Below, piece by piece: positions 1 through 12,760 of a stretch of DNA of 64,000 bases. The notes under the pieces are model-generated. The model ran no database searches and was not told where the DNA came from. It saw only the letters and a list, made by a program, of their open reading frames with translations. Location: assembly GCA_014871385.1 (NCBI GenBank), contig CM026425.1, forward strand, positions 7,169,243-7,233,242, written 5' to 3'. How positions within the stretch are numbered: position 1 is the first letter of the stretch; each line of letters starts with the position of its first letter. Origin of the DNA: Ceratodon purpureus (Eukaryota > Streptophyta > Bryopsida > Pseudoditrichales > Ditrichaceae). The position numbers and the translations under genes are program-made.

Positions 1-1201
1 TACCGAGGTGACACCAGAAATGCAGTAATCAGGATGCCTCATCAAGGCCAAGCATGTCTCTGCAATAAAAAACATCGAGGTCTTAATCAGAACAACGGAC
101 TTCCCACTGCTATTAAAACTTCAGACTTCAAGAAGTCAAAAAATGTAATGAAGATTCGAGTATAGGATATGTAATTGCGCACCAGTAAGAATGTAGTGCA
201 GGCCCTCTACTGTCGTTGTATCAGCTTGCCCTGCAATTCTATCCAAATCTTTTTGGAGCGAACGACCCATGCCCAATAAACCGACCTGAATTACAACCAT
301 GATCCTTCAATGATTAAGTTTTATATTCTACTAACATGTATATCAAATGAAGGTCAATTAAGTATGCAGTCGTTGAATTCAATCCAGCAAAGAAATTACA
401 CTTGAATTAGAACATTCTTTAAACCCTAAACCCAACTGCTAAAAGAGAAATAGAAGATACACACACCTGCAGCTTCAATACGCTGACGGGCTGCGTTCCA
501 GACAACACCGAGGATCCGCGCAGCCCCGACCGCTCCGACAAAAACCCATAAAACGCTTGTAAAACAATAAATCCCACAATGAGCAGGAAGAACACCCCGC
601 CTGCCCCGAGCCCAAGTCCATAAGCGGGTGCGGCGTATACACCACCTCCGAAGAATGGCGAAGGCGCGGCATATGGCACAGCATACGAAAATCGTGGGCT
701 CGGTGCAATATACTGCCTAGGCGCCCCGTACCCACCCATAGACGGGCCGGAGTAGGGACGACTCGGCGCAGAATACGATCGGCTCGGGGCAGAGAACGAC
801 TTGCTCGAGAATGAGCTCCCGCCGCCCACACGCCCACCCACTCGCCCGCCACTCGCAGCCAGCGCTGCCATGTCCGGACTGCTCTCCAACAACATCAAGC
901 TCAGCATCACAGCCATCGTAGGCTTCGAAACTCGCTTCATGCTCTCCCCAACCCTCTCCAACCATGAGCCCCCCTTCTCCACTCCCTCCTTCTCATCCCC
1001 ATCCCCACTCACCGCCTTCACACACCTAGAAAACTCCCTCCTTTCAGAACTCCCAACCGCGATCCTCCTCCTCGGAAACGCAACTCCCGTACCGAAGATA
1101 CTACTGTGTCTCTCACCCAAACCAGCCGGTCGCACCATGCTCCCATGCATGCAACCTGTAGCCATCATAGCTCCTAGCTGCGCCATGACTCCGAATTCCA
1201 A
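1..1201 (-). CDS. FLAP1: FLAP1-like chloroplast DUF1517 protein, 3' end outside window
   Basis: Three exons are visible on the minus strand: 467-1201, 183-285 and 1-59 (continuing beyond the window). Donors and acceptors are GT/AG and the phases join (exon 1 to 2 in phase 0, exon 2 to 3 in phase 1). The first about 70 residues are Ser/Arg-rich like a chloroplast transit peptide. A Ser/Tyr/Pro/Gly-rich stretch follows, then one hydrophobic segment (about residues 205-225). Exons 2 and 3 give GLLGMGRSLQKDLDRIA and ALMRHPDYCIS, which match my memory of the plant DUF1517 family (Arabidopsis FLAP1, a chloroplast membrane protein affecting non-photochemical quenching in fluctuating light). The start is the Met at 1201; an in-frame Met at 1186 is an alternative. 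The family call is recognition from motifs; the function is inferred from the family. Confidence 0.82.
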
Positions 1202-2298
1202 ACCTGATCCTCAATTCGCCGCACACAACGTCTTCACTCAGTCGAACTAACCAACAATCCAGTGACTGCACTTAACCTGATCGAACACTACTAGCCGAAC
1301 TCTGACTCCGAAACTCTGAGCTCAGTACCATGGAAATAAGCTAGTCGATCGCTAGCAAACGCGGTCGCACGCAGCAGACGCGGAAGGTACGTCTCCGACC
1401 CCGCAATATTGAGTGGCTAGCAAAATCTGTTGGCCTGGTGGACTCACCGCAATATTGAGGGAAAAAGGTCCCGGAAAAGCTAGACACGGCACCAGTTGGA
1501 TGCCATTGATGAGATATTCTAGACAGCCGGAGAGCTCCCACAGGCGATCTGAACTGCATCGAAGGCGGTGCGATCAATCGATCGATCGATCGAACCATCG
1601 ATCGATGGTGGCTTCCGGAACCTGATCGAAGGGACGCTAGCTAGCCGCAGAGTTCTGCGCTGCTTTTAATCGTCGTCGACGATCGATGAGCGGAGATCGG
1701 ATCCTAGATGGATACCGAAATCGGACACTTAGGGTGATCTAGGAAAGAACTAGATCTTGGTTTTTGGATTCTATTGGTTTGGGTTGATGGTGGCGGTTAT
1801 GTGTGTAGTGGTGGTTTTGTGAGGGGGGTGGAGCGGGTGGAGATCGGAGGGTGGGGGTGGCGCACGAGGTGGTGATGCGGCCCACGCTGTTTGGATGAGG
1901 TGAGGGCGTGGCGTTGTGGGAGTGGAGGGAGTGAGCGGGCACCGCATTTCCGCTACAACAGATTAGGCCTGAACGCCTGGACCTATTACCATGGAGTTCA
2001 ATTTTATGGCCTTATTGGGTCGTGGATGCTTTTGCTTCTTCATATCTGCTTCCCCATGAAGCTTTTCGTTATCACAGATTTTTAGTTGATGGTTCGTGAA
2101 ATTGTTGTCCTATTATGTGGTTGGAGTTAGTGTTATGATAAAACTATGAATGCTAAAGTTTGTTAAACTTGTACCAAGTAAAAATTTGCATTGACTTTAG
2201 TTTCAAAATGATTTTGGAAAAATTAATAGATTCTAGATCTAAGCAAGGATTTTTTTTTAATTTTTTTAAAAAAAAAGTTGATAATTTTTTAATTTTAA
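1202..2298. other. Upstream region of the FLAP1-like gene, no gene seen
   Basis: This stretch should contain the promoter and 5' UTR of the minus-strand gene. A short GATC/ATCG run lies at about 1577-1608. A G-rich segment (1795-1935) gives way to AT-rich DNA after about 2030. Short open frames here have no recognisable domain. Confidence 0.5.
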
Positions 2299-3353
2299 CC
2301 TCTAAAGCATCAACTCAACAATTTTGGTATGATTTTGGGTCCGGTCAGGCTCCCTATGAGTCAAATTTTACTGGATGAGGTTGTAACTTTGGCACAACAT
2401 GGGAAATTGTCATATCTTTCTAACAAGACCAAAATTTACTTTCATCGGGCCCGTAGTTAAGAAACAATTCGTGTTTAAAGATCAAAATTCAATTCAGGGC
2501 AGCTCGGGCAGGTTTAAAGTGGTGTACCAAATCTGTGGCACTCTAGAGTGACTTCCAAATGATCCTTTCTGAAATCGTTTCACAATGTTTTTTAAAACTT
2601 GATTCTGAAAAATCCAACCGTAGGATCGTGTTTACAGCCATCCAATTAGTCTACGTACCAAGTTTTGTAAAGTTTGACCGTACGGATCTTGAGATATATT
2701 CAGTCAAAGTTCCAAGTTTTATAAAAACTTTCAAACAGCTTCGTCATCCATTTTTCCTTCACCATTTTCTCCTCCTAAACCACAGTATATGCTGTAAAAT
2801 TCATATCTATTTTGGATTTATTTATTTTTTGGATTTTTTTCCTCTACAATTTCTTTTCCATACAAATGCATGTATACACCGCTCGGATTTCAAAAAATAG
2901 ATGACCTTCTTAGGCATTTGTAGTGTGGAAAAAGAGCCAGTGTATATGCATTTCATTTGACTCCCGTCACTAGAAATGTGGTTTTCCAATGCTTCTGTGT
3001 GTTGTATTGTCTTCAAAGTTTTTGAGCATACTCCCAACTCACATTAGAATCTAAAACTGAAGAGCCTCCAACCATACAATCTCAAAAATTTGGCTGTTTC
3101 ACTCTCCAAAGGGTGGCTGTCCCTGCCGAGCAGTACCAAAAAAAACTTTTTTCTCATGTTCAAACCTTACGATCTTCTAAAAGGCGAGGAGTTACAATCT
3201 AAAATTTTGTGTACACATACATGTATAAGTTAGGTACTAGATCCTACGGTTAGATTCTTTAAAATACGTTTGAATTGGCTTACTTCTACCTTGAACTAAA
3301 ACAGGGCAGAATTGAGGCAGAATTTGGGATTTTATGGCCAAATGCTTTAGGGG
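2299..3353. mobile_element. Non-autonomous piggyBac-type element (MITE), TTAA target site
   Basis: The left end reads TTAA then CCTCTAAAGCAT (TTAA 2295-2298). The right end, read inward on the other strand, is TTAA then CCCCTAAAGCAT (TTAA 3354-3357). That is a 12-bp inverted repeat with one mismatch and the TTAA duplication of the piggyBac superfamily. The nearby 5.4-kb piggyBac element has the same terminus, CCCCTAAAG. Both also carry internal ACCGTAGGATC-type sequence, suggesting a deletion derivative of one family. No transposase remains. The pairing of the two ends is an inference from termini and spacing. Confidence 0.6.
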
Positions 3354-3357
3354 TTAA

Positions 3358-5225
3358 CTCATTTAAATAAATGAAATGAAAATAATGATGATAATTAGTT
3401 TGTAATCCAATTTAACGGGACTTTCTCATTGTGTCTTTTAAATATTAGAATTGTCATTGAAGCTACTTTGAATTTCTAAGAGACACCATGTGTTTTACTT
3501 TGTTCTATCATTATTTTTTAGTGCAAATAATTAAAAATTACAGTATATCTTGGTGGTCTGGCTACATTATGTGTGTAAGAGCTTGGTGATCTTTAAACTC
3601 AAGAAAAAATTAGATTTGCCGCATCATTTTATTCTTCAAATTTTTATTTTTTTAACTTAAAGACCACCAAGCTTTTACATCAAATACGGAAAGACTACCA
3701 AGTTCTTCATATCTATTAAATATTTTGGATAAAGAAATAAGATTATATTTAACCACAACTTGTGGTATCTAAGTCAAATGCCAGATGCTTTTACAAGTAA
3801 CTAATATGTGATAAACTAGTGATGATAACATTATGAATCTAGCTCTATACACATAATCTAAAATCCGAAGTCAAGATCAAGTTTCATTTATGCTAGTGTA
3901 TACTTGATAATGGTCTACATATTTTAGTTCATATACGCTCCATACGCTACCAAATATACAAACCAATTGAAAACCTTATTGATAGTTTAAAGTCATTACA
4001 AAAACTTCTAAAGGCATAAATTATATAAATTTCTAAATAAAAATAAAATAATTAAATAAAATAAAAAAATCCTTCTTTAAATGTTTGGTTAAGAATATTT
4101 TTTCAAAAAATTTAATATCAAGGACATTTCTAATTTATTGTTTCTTCCCAAATATTCAACATACTAAAAAGATTTTTTTAGCTGTGTATGTTTTATTTTT
4201 ACCCAAATTTAATCACCACTTATATAAAATTATTTTGATTTAAAAACATATGCAAAGATGAAGTTGATTGACATAGATTAAAAATAATGTAATAAGATTA
4301 TGATCTATATATGGAATCAATGGAAATTTAATTTGTTAAAAGTAAGACAATTAAAAACTAAAAATTATTTTGAAACAAATACTATCCATAAATCAAGAGC
4401 ATGTAAATGGTATGTTAAAAGGACATATGAAAATTTCAAACGTCAACAATGCCTTCTACTAAAAATTCATATATCTAAAATCAAGTTTTCAATAGGAAAT
4501 TTTCCATATATTTTATATTTTTAAAATAAATTTTGAATGAAAATTTGAAAATAGTCTATGAATGTTCTAAGGGGCGGTTTACACCATGGATTAAGAATTG
4601 TGCCCAAGGAAAATGGATGAATTCCATGGTCACACTTAGTAATCACACTTCCACAATCACATTTTAGAAAAAATCAAATCAAATCAAAGCCTTTGGGCCT
4701 CTTACTAAGTATAAACCAAACTTAGACTGGTAGGAATGACTATTATTAAGAAGTAGGTGTGCTTTTAAATGATTTCCTATCAATGGCAGTTGTAGAACAT
4801 TAGCCTCCCTTCAAAAAAATTGTTTTAAAATATTAAAAGAAATTTTATTACCTATGGATTATTTGTTTTTCAATGAGAAAACCATTTTTGTTTCTTCCAC
4901 CACAAAATTCAAAGAATCCTTCAACATTATGTATTAGGCCTATTTTCAAGCCTTTTGAGGACCTCAACTCCTTTCGTCACTTTCTTTTTCTCTTGTAGTG
5001 TAAACCTAAGGCGTCCCAAGATGAGTTCAAGGAGCCAATCGTAGATTTTATACCTCTATAGAAGCAGCTCTTGATCTCCGGTATAAACTGCCTCTAAGAC
5101 ATCTTATAGATTTGATTTGTAAAATTATCAAATCAAACCCTCTTGTTAGCATGAAGAACACAATTATATTTTTTGATTGTTCAATCAAATCAAATAATTT
5201 ATATGGATTATTTTTATTTTAGTAA
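3358..5225. other. AT-rich intergenic DNA, no gene seen
   Basis: Low-GC sequence with short homopolymer runs. Open frames are short and without recognisable domains. I see no RNA gene or clear repeat boundary. Confidence 0.5.
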
Positions 5226-6469
5226 TTAACCCCTAAAGTTCCTTGACAATTTAGGTCCCCAATGCCTCCAAATCGGCCATTTTGGTTAAGAATGGTATGA
5301 TTTTTTTTAAAAATTTAACCGTAGGATCTTAGAGAATAGGATATTTGAAGCATGCTCTATTTTTTTCAAGATATTTCACCGCACGGATTAGAAGATTATA
5401 GCGTTTGATGGGTTTGTTTTTACTTTTTTTGCCACTGCCCGACCAAATGAGGTAGGTTTGACCTCTTGTGGTGTGTGATTTCTCCACTTGACATTTTGGT
5501 GTTTCGAGAATTTCAGAAACTAGACATTGTGAAGTACATGTCTAAAAAAAAAATCGAAAAAAATACTCTAATTAGAATGAAATAAATGTTTCTAATTTGT
5601 TGGGAAATTCTACCATACATTTACAACTTCTGGCTATTAAAATTCTAGAAATTTCAATTTGTGCAAAAATTAAAATCCAAACGGTGATGACATCACCTAT
5701 ATTATATACTTCAAGTCGGGGAAAAAAAAATATTCAAAATATTTAAAACATAAGTTTTAAAAATTAAATTGCAAGAAGTACAGAACATATGGGTTGGGCA
5801 GGGGGTTGGAGCCTGGAAATAAAGGGCCTAGCCCCGCGCCCTCTACCCTGCACCTCCCCCCCCCTCATACACCCCGCCCCAACGTATCCCCACCCCTACC
5901 CCACCTCTGCCCCACCCCGCTTCCCGAAACCCGACCCTCCCCCTAGCCCGACCCTGTACCCCCCTCCCAGCCCACGTGGCTCCACTGACCCGACCCGTCC
6001 CCCACTCCCGAGGTTCTGAAGAACTGATGACGGAGCAGGAGCTCTTCACCGGACCCTCGTCCCGCTCCGCCCCTCTCTCTGTCGCATCGCCCCCTTCCTG
6101 CAGCCGCAACTCCGCCACTCCCCCAAAGCTGCCATCGCGCCTTATCCCGCCACCTTTCCACTCCCAAAGGCTTCTAATTCCGTCTCTGTTTTGGAGACCG
6201 TGGCTGTGAGCAGTGGAAAAAAACGCAATTTCTCTTTCCTATCCCTTCTACATCATTTCACATGTAAAACTAGGTGGAGACACATATAAGCTAATTTTTT
6301 TAGGACTTTGCTTCTATGGAATCATTGTTAGGCAAATTCAAGGTTTAGAGTTCACAAATTTTATAAATTCCCATACACAACAAACGGACAATTTACAAGA
6401 AAAAATTAAAATTATCGATCGGCATAAATGTAGTAAAACAATTGGACACATTTCATAGAGCTCATAACT

Positions 6470-8340
6470 TTAGAGAATGGAAAATAAGGAACTTATATTT
6501 TCAAGCCATCGCCGACGTAGTTCCTCATGGTACTTTTGAAAACATGTACCATTTGTCACACACATATATTTGTTACCACATGGTCCACAATAGAAATGAG
6601 GCCTCTTCCCGGAGTTAGTCTTTGCTTTGTTGCATACAACACAAGGATTTCTCTTCCTTGAGTAAACCGGAAAACATAAACCACGACCCTGTGGTATTGC
6701 TACAATGTCTTCGCATTCACATCCATTCCAATTCTGTAGTAAAGCCTCACACAATTCCGTTCTAAATTGTAAGTGTGTCATAGGCTTACAAATAGGAGTA
6801 GAAAACTTACATTTGTCCAAGTATACCAAGAACATGTTGACCACGGTCATGTCTAATAAGAAAAAGAAAATCCGATGCCACCACTTGTGCGATCGATTTT
6901 GGGTGCAATATGAGGCCCGAAGTTGATCCGCGACATCAACTCCTCTCATGTGGGTCGTATACTCTAGGTGCATCGGTGAAGTAGGAATGTTGTCACGGGT
7001 TGATCCATTCCTACGCGGTACGGTTTGGATAGGTAAACATGGAGCTATGATTGGTTGAGCATGAGTTGATAAAAGAAGTACCGGTTTCTTGTCTTTCCAT
7101 ACCACCGTTGAAATGGACCGAGATGAATGCATTCTTCAATCCATCCACCCTTGATCCATCTTCATAAAACCCTTAGTGTTTCGAAATACAACCGGCAACC
7201 CTATGCGATTAGAACGCATCGTACCCGTGGCATAAATCCCTTTACTCAACAAGTCCTTGAAAAGTCCAATGCTAGTAAAAATTGTCCATGGCTATCACAT
7301 GTCCCTTGTCGCATATATCACCCGTGAGGTCCAATACTACTTTGTGTGCCAATTTTGGCTCACCTCTACCAATCCGGGGCCCTTCTTCTTCTATTTGAGA
7401 TTTTCCACAATATATGGAAAAATTCCACACATATTTCGATGTGGAGCATGCAAGACACCACACCTTTATACCCCATTTTTGTGGTTTCTGTGGCATGTAC
7501 TGGCGCAAAGGGCAATAAGAGCCCTTGTAACGTATCATCATCTCGTCAATAGTGCAATACTTCCCCAATGTCCACGAATTTCTACAATTATCTCTAATGC
7601 AATCTATCAACCACTTTACTTGCCCTAGTTTGTCATAGCCCGGTAAATCCTTATCACGGACATATGATGCCGGATTTGTAATATGCAAACACCTAGTCAA
7701 ATCCATAAAACGGGTACGTGTCATGATGCTCGATATAATGGAACAATGGAAAATCGAACCCCTCTTGTGCCAATGTGATTTGATATTTGGTTGACGCTTC
7801 ATTCCCCATATACAACCAAATTGCCATAAAAGCTTTGAGTTCCGACATCGTAAATTCTTTCCACTCTTCGCCTCCCATTGTATTTCCCTCTCCATCAACC
7901 TCCGTAGCATAGCGGTTTGTCTCTCTCACAATCTCCCGAAGTATGGTATGTGTCCAAAATATACCAAATAATTGCAACATCGTGGGAAAAGTCCTCCAAA
8001 AAATATTTGCCATAGACATACCTACAAATTCTATAGGCCTTGGGTCATATGTGAAATGCGTTTTGCTCCATGTCTCATCATGATACACATACTTCACGCT
8101 ATCATGGTCTTCCAATCCGTCCTCCACATCCTCTTCGTCAATAAAATCGTCCTCATATTCCGAATCCTCACTTCGACTCTCAAGGGTAGGGACTTCATAC
8201 GTATTTCCTCTTCTCCTTTGCCGGAAGGGAATGGTTGTGTCATCAACATCAACTCTTGTACGTCTTCGGGATTGAGTTTGTGGAATTTCGTCAAAAAATT
8301 CCTCTTCATTATCCAAGAACCTATCCCCCATCCCATTCAT
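6470..8340 (-). pseudogene. piggyBac-type transposase (DDE_Tnp_1_7), frameshifted
   Basis: The protein is split over frames: 8340-7693 (acidic N-terminus, then the start of the DDE domain), 7910-7272, an unlabelled stretch 7272-7133, and 7132-6470. Family marks are TIDEMMIRYKG (first Asp), HVIAMDNFY followed in the next frame by FTSIGLF and RSNRIGLP (second Asp), VVWKDKKPVLLLST (third Asp), the GVDVADQ motif, and a C-terminal Cys-rich finger (CVVCNKAK...CGPCGNKYMC). Breaks seen are a frame change near 7700-7740, a frame change right after DNFY at about 7270, and an in-frame TGA at about 7138-7140. The enzyme would cut and paste at TTAA, but this copy looks inactive. The upstream exons described next probably belong to it. 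Confidence 0.8.
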
Positions 8341-8980
8341 CTCTCTCTCCCGGTCATCCCATTCACCTCCCTCTCCCTCTGTAAACAGTCTCTTCCTCCT
8401 CCCAACAGAGTCTCTCCCTCCCCCAATGACCCCGACCCGCCCCCAATTACCCCAGCCTCGCCAATAATTCCCCCGCCCCCGTCCTCAATTCCCCTCATCC
8501 CGCCCCCAATTTCCCCGACCCCACCTCCAATTCCCCCGACCCAACTCCCAATACCCGCAGCAAGCACCTCTCCTTCCCCAACCCCGCTCCCTTGGCCCAT
8601 GTCCCAGTCCCCTCACAGCCCGTCCCCAACCCCACTCCCCTCTCCCACGTGGCCCCGTTCTCGCAGCCCCTCCCGAACTTCCCCTTCGCCATCCATGCGC
8701 TGCCCCACTGCCTCGCTCCGCCCCCCACTGCCGCGCTCCCACTGTCCGCCTCCTACTGCCGCGCTCCCAGTTCCCAGCTCCCATGGCCGCGCTCCCACTG
8801 TTGCATTCGCTCCGACCTCCCCTTGGCCACTCCGATGGTCTACCTCCCCGGCACTGTCACTGTTGCTCGCAGCATGCAGTCCACTGTGAGCTCCCTCTGT
8901 GCTCAACAGAGCAGCTCTCTCCCTCCTCTCCCTTTGCACCCTCCTTTGCTGAATTTTTCTTTGCCTCAGTGAATTTGCAC
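8340..8980. repeat. C-rich low-complexity block inside the piggyBac element
   Basis: A run of CCCC/CTCC-type pyrimidine sequence on the plus strand produces long proline/serine frames on one strand and Gly/Arg frames on the other. Similar blocks occur at 5790-6200 and 10010-10320. Amino-acid composition is driven by base composition, so I do not call genes here. Confidence 0.55.
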
Positions 8981-8999
8981 TGTATGTAGCAACCTTGTA

Positions 9000-9530
9000 G
9001 CTTGATTCTTGAGGCCACCATAGGTCTTCTAGAGTTCTATCTTCATCAAATGCGTAATCACCTTCATCAAAACTATCTTCACTTGGTTCCTCACATGAGC
9101 TCTCTCTTCCTCCATTTCCCCCAATTTCTTGACTATCAAGAAAATCCGAGTTGAACTCTTCTATTGCTTTCTCAAGTAATGTGTGGATGTCTTCCTCATT
9201 TGAAATCTATAGGGAGTGAAGAAGCATGTAGAAGAGGTGTTGGAAGAGGAGGTAGAGGTAGAGATGGAGGTAGAGTTGGAGGGAGGGGTGGAGGTGATGG
9301 TGGAGGAGAAGGGTTAGAGGTAGATGCTACCTCCCTAGAGTGCAATCTTAGACTTCGACGTGGGGCTTCTAAAAAACTCTCCTATACATTTCCAACATTG
9401 ACATGTGTTAGTAAAATAAATGCAAAAATTCTATATAGATGTGACAATGAAGGTAAGAACAAAAATTCCATGAATGCATAAGGTTTCTCACCTCCTTCCC
9501 CCTCCATGATGATCCACTCTTCCTTGGCAT
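9000..9530 (-). pseudogene. Probable 5' exons of the piggyBac transposase
   Basis: A short exon at 9492-9530 starts MPRKSGSSWRGKE and ends at a GTGAG donor. It joins in phase 0 to a second open segment starting at 9206 after a TAG acceptor, reading ISNEEDIHTLLEKAIEE and onward into a strongly acidic stretch down to about 9000. Basic start plus acidic N-terminal region suits the transposase that begins at 8340. The link to that reading frame runs through a C-rich block (8340-8980) and is not resolved. It could instead be a separate small element gene. Confidence 0.35.
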
Positions 9531-10607
9531 CTCTAATTTGCTAAAGAATTGAGGAAAGACAAATGAATTCAAATTGCAAATGTGGAAGAGGAAACTAGTG
9601 AATACATGAAATTGTGGAGGATGATATGAATTCAACTCATGAAGAGTACTTAATATAGTATTGTGATTAGGAAGGTCACATTGTTGTAAAGCATCTCAAT
9701 TGCTCATAGTGGCTCAAACTAGCATGAGAGTTTTGACTTGGTACAAATTAGAGTCAATTCCATTATTCCGCACTAATGTCACCTTTGAAGGAGGATTTTA
9801 TTTTGGGGTTTTTTTAGACTTGGCATGCAAGAGGAGGGCGTTGAAATGTATTGGATACCCCTCCTCTACTTCAATGTTGAGACAAAGGCGATGTGGATTT
9901 AATTTCTGGGTCTCCAAAAAATAAGTCACAGCGACTGCTGCAACAGATAGAGGCAAGGCTCTGAGCTTGAAATGCTGCCACCAGCTTGCAGGCTCTCTGC
10001 ATGTTGCAGCTCCTAACCCCGCCCAGTCAGCAGCCATGCTACCACGTCCCATAAGGACTTCGGATTCCCCTCCCCCCCTTCTCTCGAACTCTCTCCCCAA
10101 CCTGATCCTCGCCCCTCATCCTCCTCTCCCTGACCCAGTCCACTCTCCCCCGACCCCGCCCCGACCCCGCCTCCTAAACCCGACCTTGCTCCCATACCCG
10201 GTTGACCCGGTGCCGGGGGCCCCCTCTCCCCTCGCGACCCCTGCTAGGCCATCGCGGAACCCGCCCTCGCCATCGCGGACCCCGCCCCTTTTCTCCACAT
10301 TTCCCACTGCCCTATACCTGAAGAGAATATTTTGGGGTAGGTGCCCCTTCAAAAATTCAACGCACCCCCTCCCATTGATTGGTCCTAGAATAAAATCCAG
10401 CTGCCCTTATAGCAGCGTTCCACACTCAGACCTCAATAACTTTTGATCCCAATGTTCAAATTCAAAAAAAAAAAAACGTGCACGTAGCCCTTGAAACAGC
10501 CTACTTTCATTAAAATTTTCAAAAAATCTCGACTTAAATTGAAGTCGTAGGTACATGCCCAATTTCAAAAAAAGCCCAAATGTGGAAGATTGTCCTTTAG
10601 GGGTTAA

Positions 10608-12760
10608 CTAATTTCAAGTTCCTAACATTTTTATTGGGTTGATTTTCATTTTTTTGGGATAAATGACATAATTACATATCATAATTCTAGTAACATCACC
10701 ACTTTTTAAATTCTCTATATGTAAAGGAATGTGAAATTTTTAAAATTTCAACAAATTTATTTTATGTATGCTTGATGTTGATGATGTGGACCTTAAACAT
10801 GAATTAATCCTTAGAGAGCGGAAACAAATGATGTTTTAACATAAAAAAGACTAATAGAATTTGGATGATTTGACATATTCAAGTTGAAATACTCTAATAA
10901 TTTATTTCTATAAATATATTTACAACTACATGTTGCTTATTATCATTTTAAAAACACCTTTATACTTGAGAATTTGGAAAAACATTGATTTATTTCAAAA
11001 CATTAAGTTCTTCGTTTAAGTTCCTTTATGGAAAAACGCGCCTTATTGTTGTGAGTAGATAAATACATAACATCAAATACGCATAAACTTTAAAGAGTCT
11101 TGAATTGAAATGAACTAACTATGTAAAGTAAGGTCTTAGCGTCCCTTCACACTAAGAATAATTAGCATTGAAAACTTGTCGGTTGGTACCAATTAGATTA
11201 CAAAATCCGACCTTTTGGCCTTCAGATTAAAAACCAAAGTCCAAATGCCATTGTCCCCTAAAAAGCCTACATAATAAAAATTTTGGAAAGTGTTGGTGCT
11301 CAAGCGACGACCCCTTGAGTAAAACTTGGTCATCCGTTTTGATAAGATTTAAACTTTTATTTAGAGGTTGTGAGATTTTTTGAAAAAAATATGTACAAGA
11401 AGGCAAGGCTCTTAGGCTATTAAGGGCTGATCATGTTCTACAAGCCTTGTCATGCTCTATTGTTTCACCCCTTGACATTCATAATTTGGCAAAGTTATGA
11501 CTAATCAAAATTCATTATGAGTTGAATTTTGATTGGTCATAACTTTGTCATCATAATCAATATATTGTTGAAGTGTTTTCTTCATGTTCATCATTAGTTT
11601 TTATACCTTTCGGGCCTTATTTTTTCAGAACTTTCCGATTTTCTATAACTTTTCAAATATGCGGCTGATAAGTGTTGGTTTTTAAATTTGGCCTTTAGGG
11701 CTTCACAATGAAACTCGCTAAAGGCTTCTAAAGGTTTGTCTCTCCGCTCGGTCATAGTATCAAACATCCTTTATTCTTTATTGATCTATTCACATTTAAT
11801 GAGTGAGAGCTTGCTTGTCTCTAAATTCAAAGGTAACAAATTTCTAAGGATAGAATGACCGCAAAATTAGATTTCTTCAAATTTAGAAACCATCACTGGA
11901 GATATAGTGAAACCATCAAACTATTTGGAGCAAAAAACACAAAATACCAAAAAGCAAAACTCATGCCATGTTATAAAAAACCAAGGTGGATAAACCAATA
12001 AGTAAGTTACTGGCACCCGGCCTTCGAACAACATTCTTAAAGGATTAAAGGGCCCTTCATTCACGCTGGTATTTTTATACAAGAGTTAACTACACATACG
12101 GTATGCTGGCACGACTTTCTTACAGAGCTATCAATGGACTGAGACTGACAGTTTCGCCCTGGCCGATGCAGGATGCGACCAGAGTGAGTAGGTTCTCGCT
12201 GGGAGTAGTAGATCGGGAAAAGACCGGTCCTATTCTAGCTTGTGTTTTGTGGCCAGTGATAGACCTAAGTCTTGGCACTCCACTCGCATGGACTCAGTGA
12301 TATCGGGCACAAGGTTCACGTTTCTATCCCTTTCACGGCATTCTTCTGTTGAACCCACATTCCAGCATTTTTCCTGTTGAACTTACATTACGACATTCTT
12401 GAGTTGAAGAATGCCACATTTACATTGTAGTCGGATCCACACCTTGATATGTCAACAGATGCGTGTGAAATAGAAGAGATGATCAACTTCAGCCTTTCAC
12501 TGATTCCATCAGTCTTCTACTTAGTTTGATAAACCATGCATCTGAGATCATACACAGATTGTCAGCATTTACCAGCTACGATGTTCACTTGGTTTACGTC
12601 TGCTGGCTGTTGATGGAGCTGCTCCGTGTCCACCAGTTGCATGATCTCACTTTAGACTTCGTCACTATTGCGCCTCTGCTATCTCCTGGCATCAGTAGCT
12701 GATTCATTTTCCAGGTCGAGTTGGGTCGTCCTGCAACGCAAGACTCCAGATTAGTTAACG
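10608..12760. other. AT-rich intergenic DNA and upstream region of the gulonolactone oxidase gene
   Basis: No convincing gene. 12100-12300 has a 65-codon open frame without recognisable features. The last 400 bp should hold the promoter and 5' UTR of the gene starting at 12761. Confidence 0.45.

Larger units (their letters stand above)
5230..10603 (-). mobile_element. piggyBac-like DNA transposon with decayed transposase
   Basis: The ends are TTAA + CCCCTAAAG (TTAA 5226-5229) and, inverted, CCCCTAAAG + TTAA (TTAA 10604-10607), giving a 5,374-bp element with the TTAA duplication typical of piggyBac. The transposase lies between them on the minus strand (6470-8340, with probable 5' exons to 9530). 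The element also contains three C-rich, proline-frame low-complexity blocks (about 5790-6200, 8340-8940, 10010-10320), which look like element-internal filler rather than genes. Only about 9 bp of the terminal repeat is exact, so the ends rest on the match of TTAA, terminus and transposase family together. Confidence 0.72.

Noticed and set aside
5789-6209. Open frames on both strands around the C-rich block at 5.8-6.2 kb
   Set aside because: Composition-driven; equally long frames on both strands and no recognisable motif.
8337-8989. Several overlapping proline/serine and Gly/Arg frames (up to about 305 codons)
   Set aside because: They arise from a C-rich low-complexity block and from the antisense of the piggyBac gene; no domain or splice support.
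9224-9330. Gly/Arg-rich frame at 9.2-9.3 kb as an RGG protein
   Set aside because: Simple GGAGGTAGA-type purine repeat in a probable intron of the transposase.
10118-10446. Pro-rich 159-codon frame at 10.0-10.4 kb as a gene
   Set aside because: C-rich filler near the right end of the piggyBac element; no homology signal or start context.
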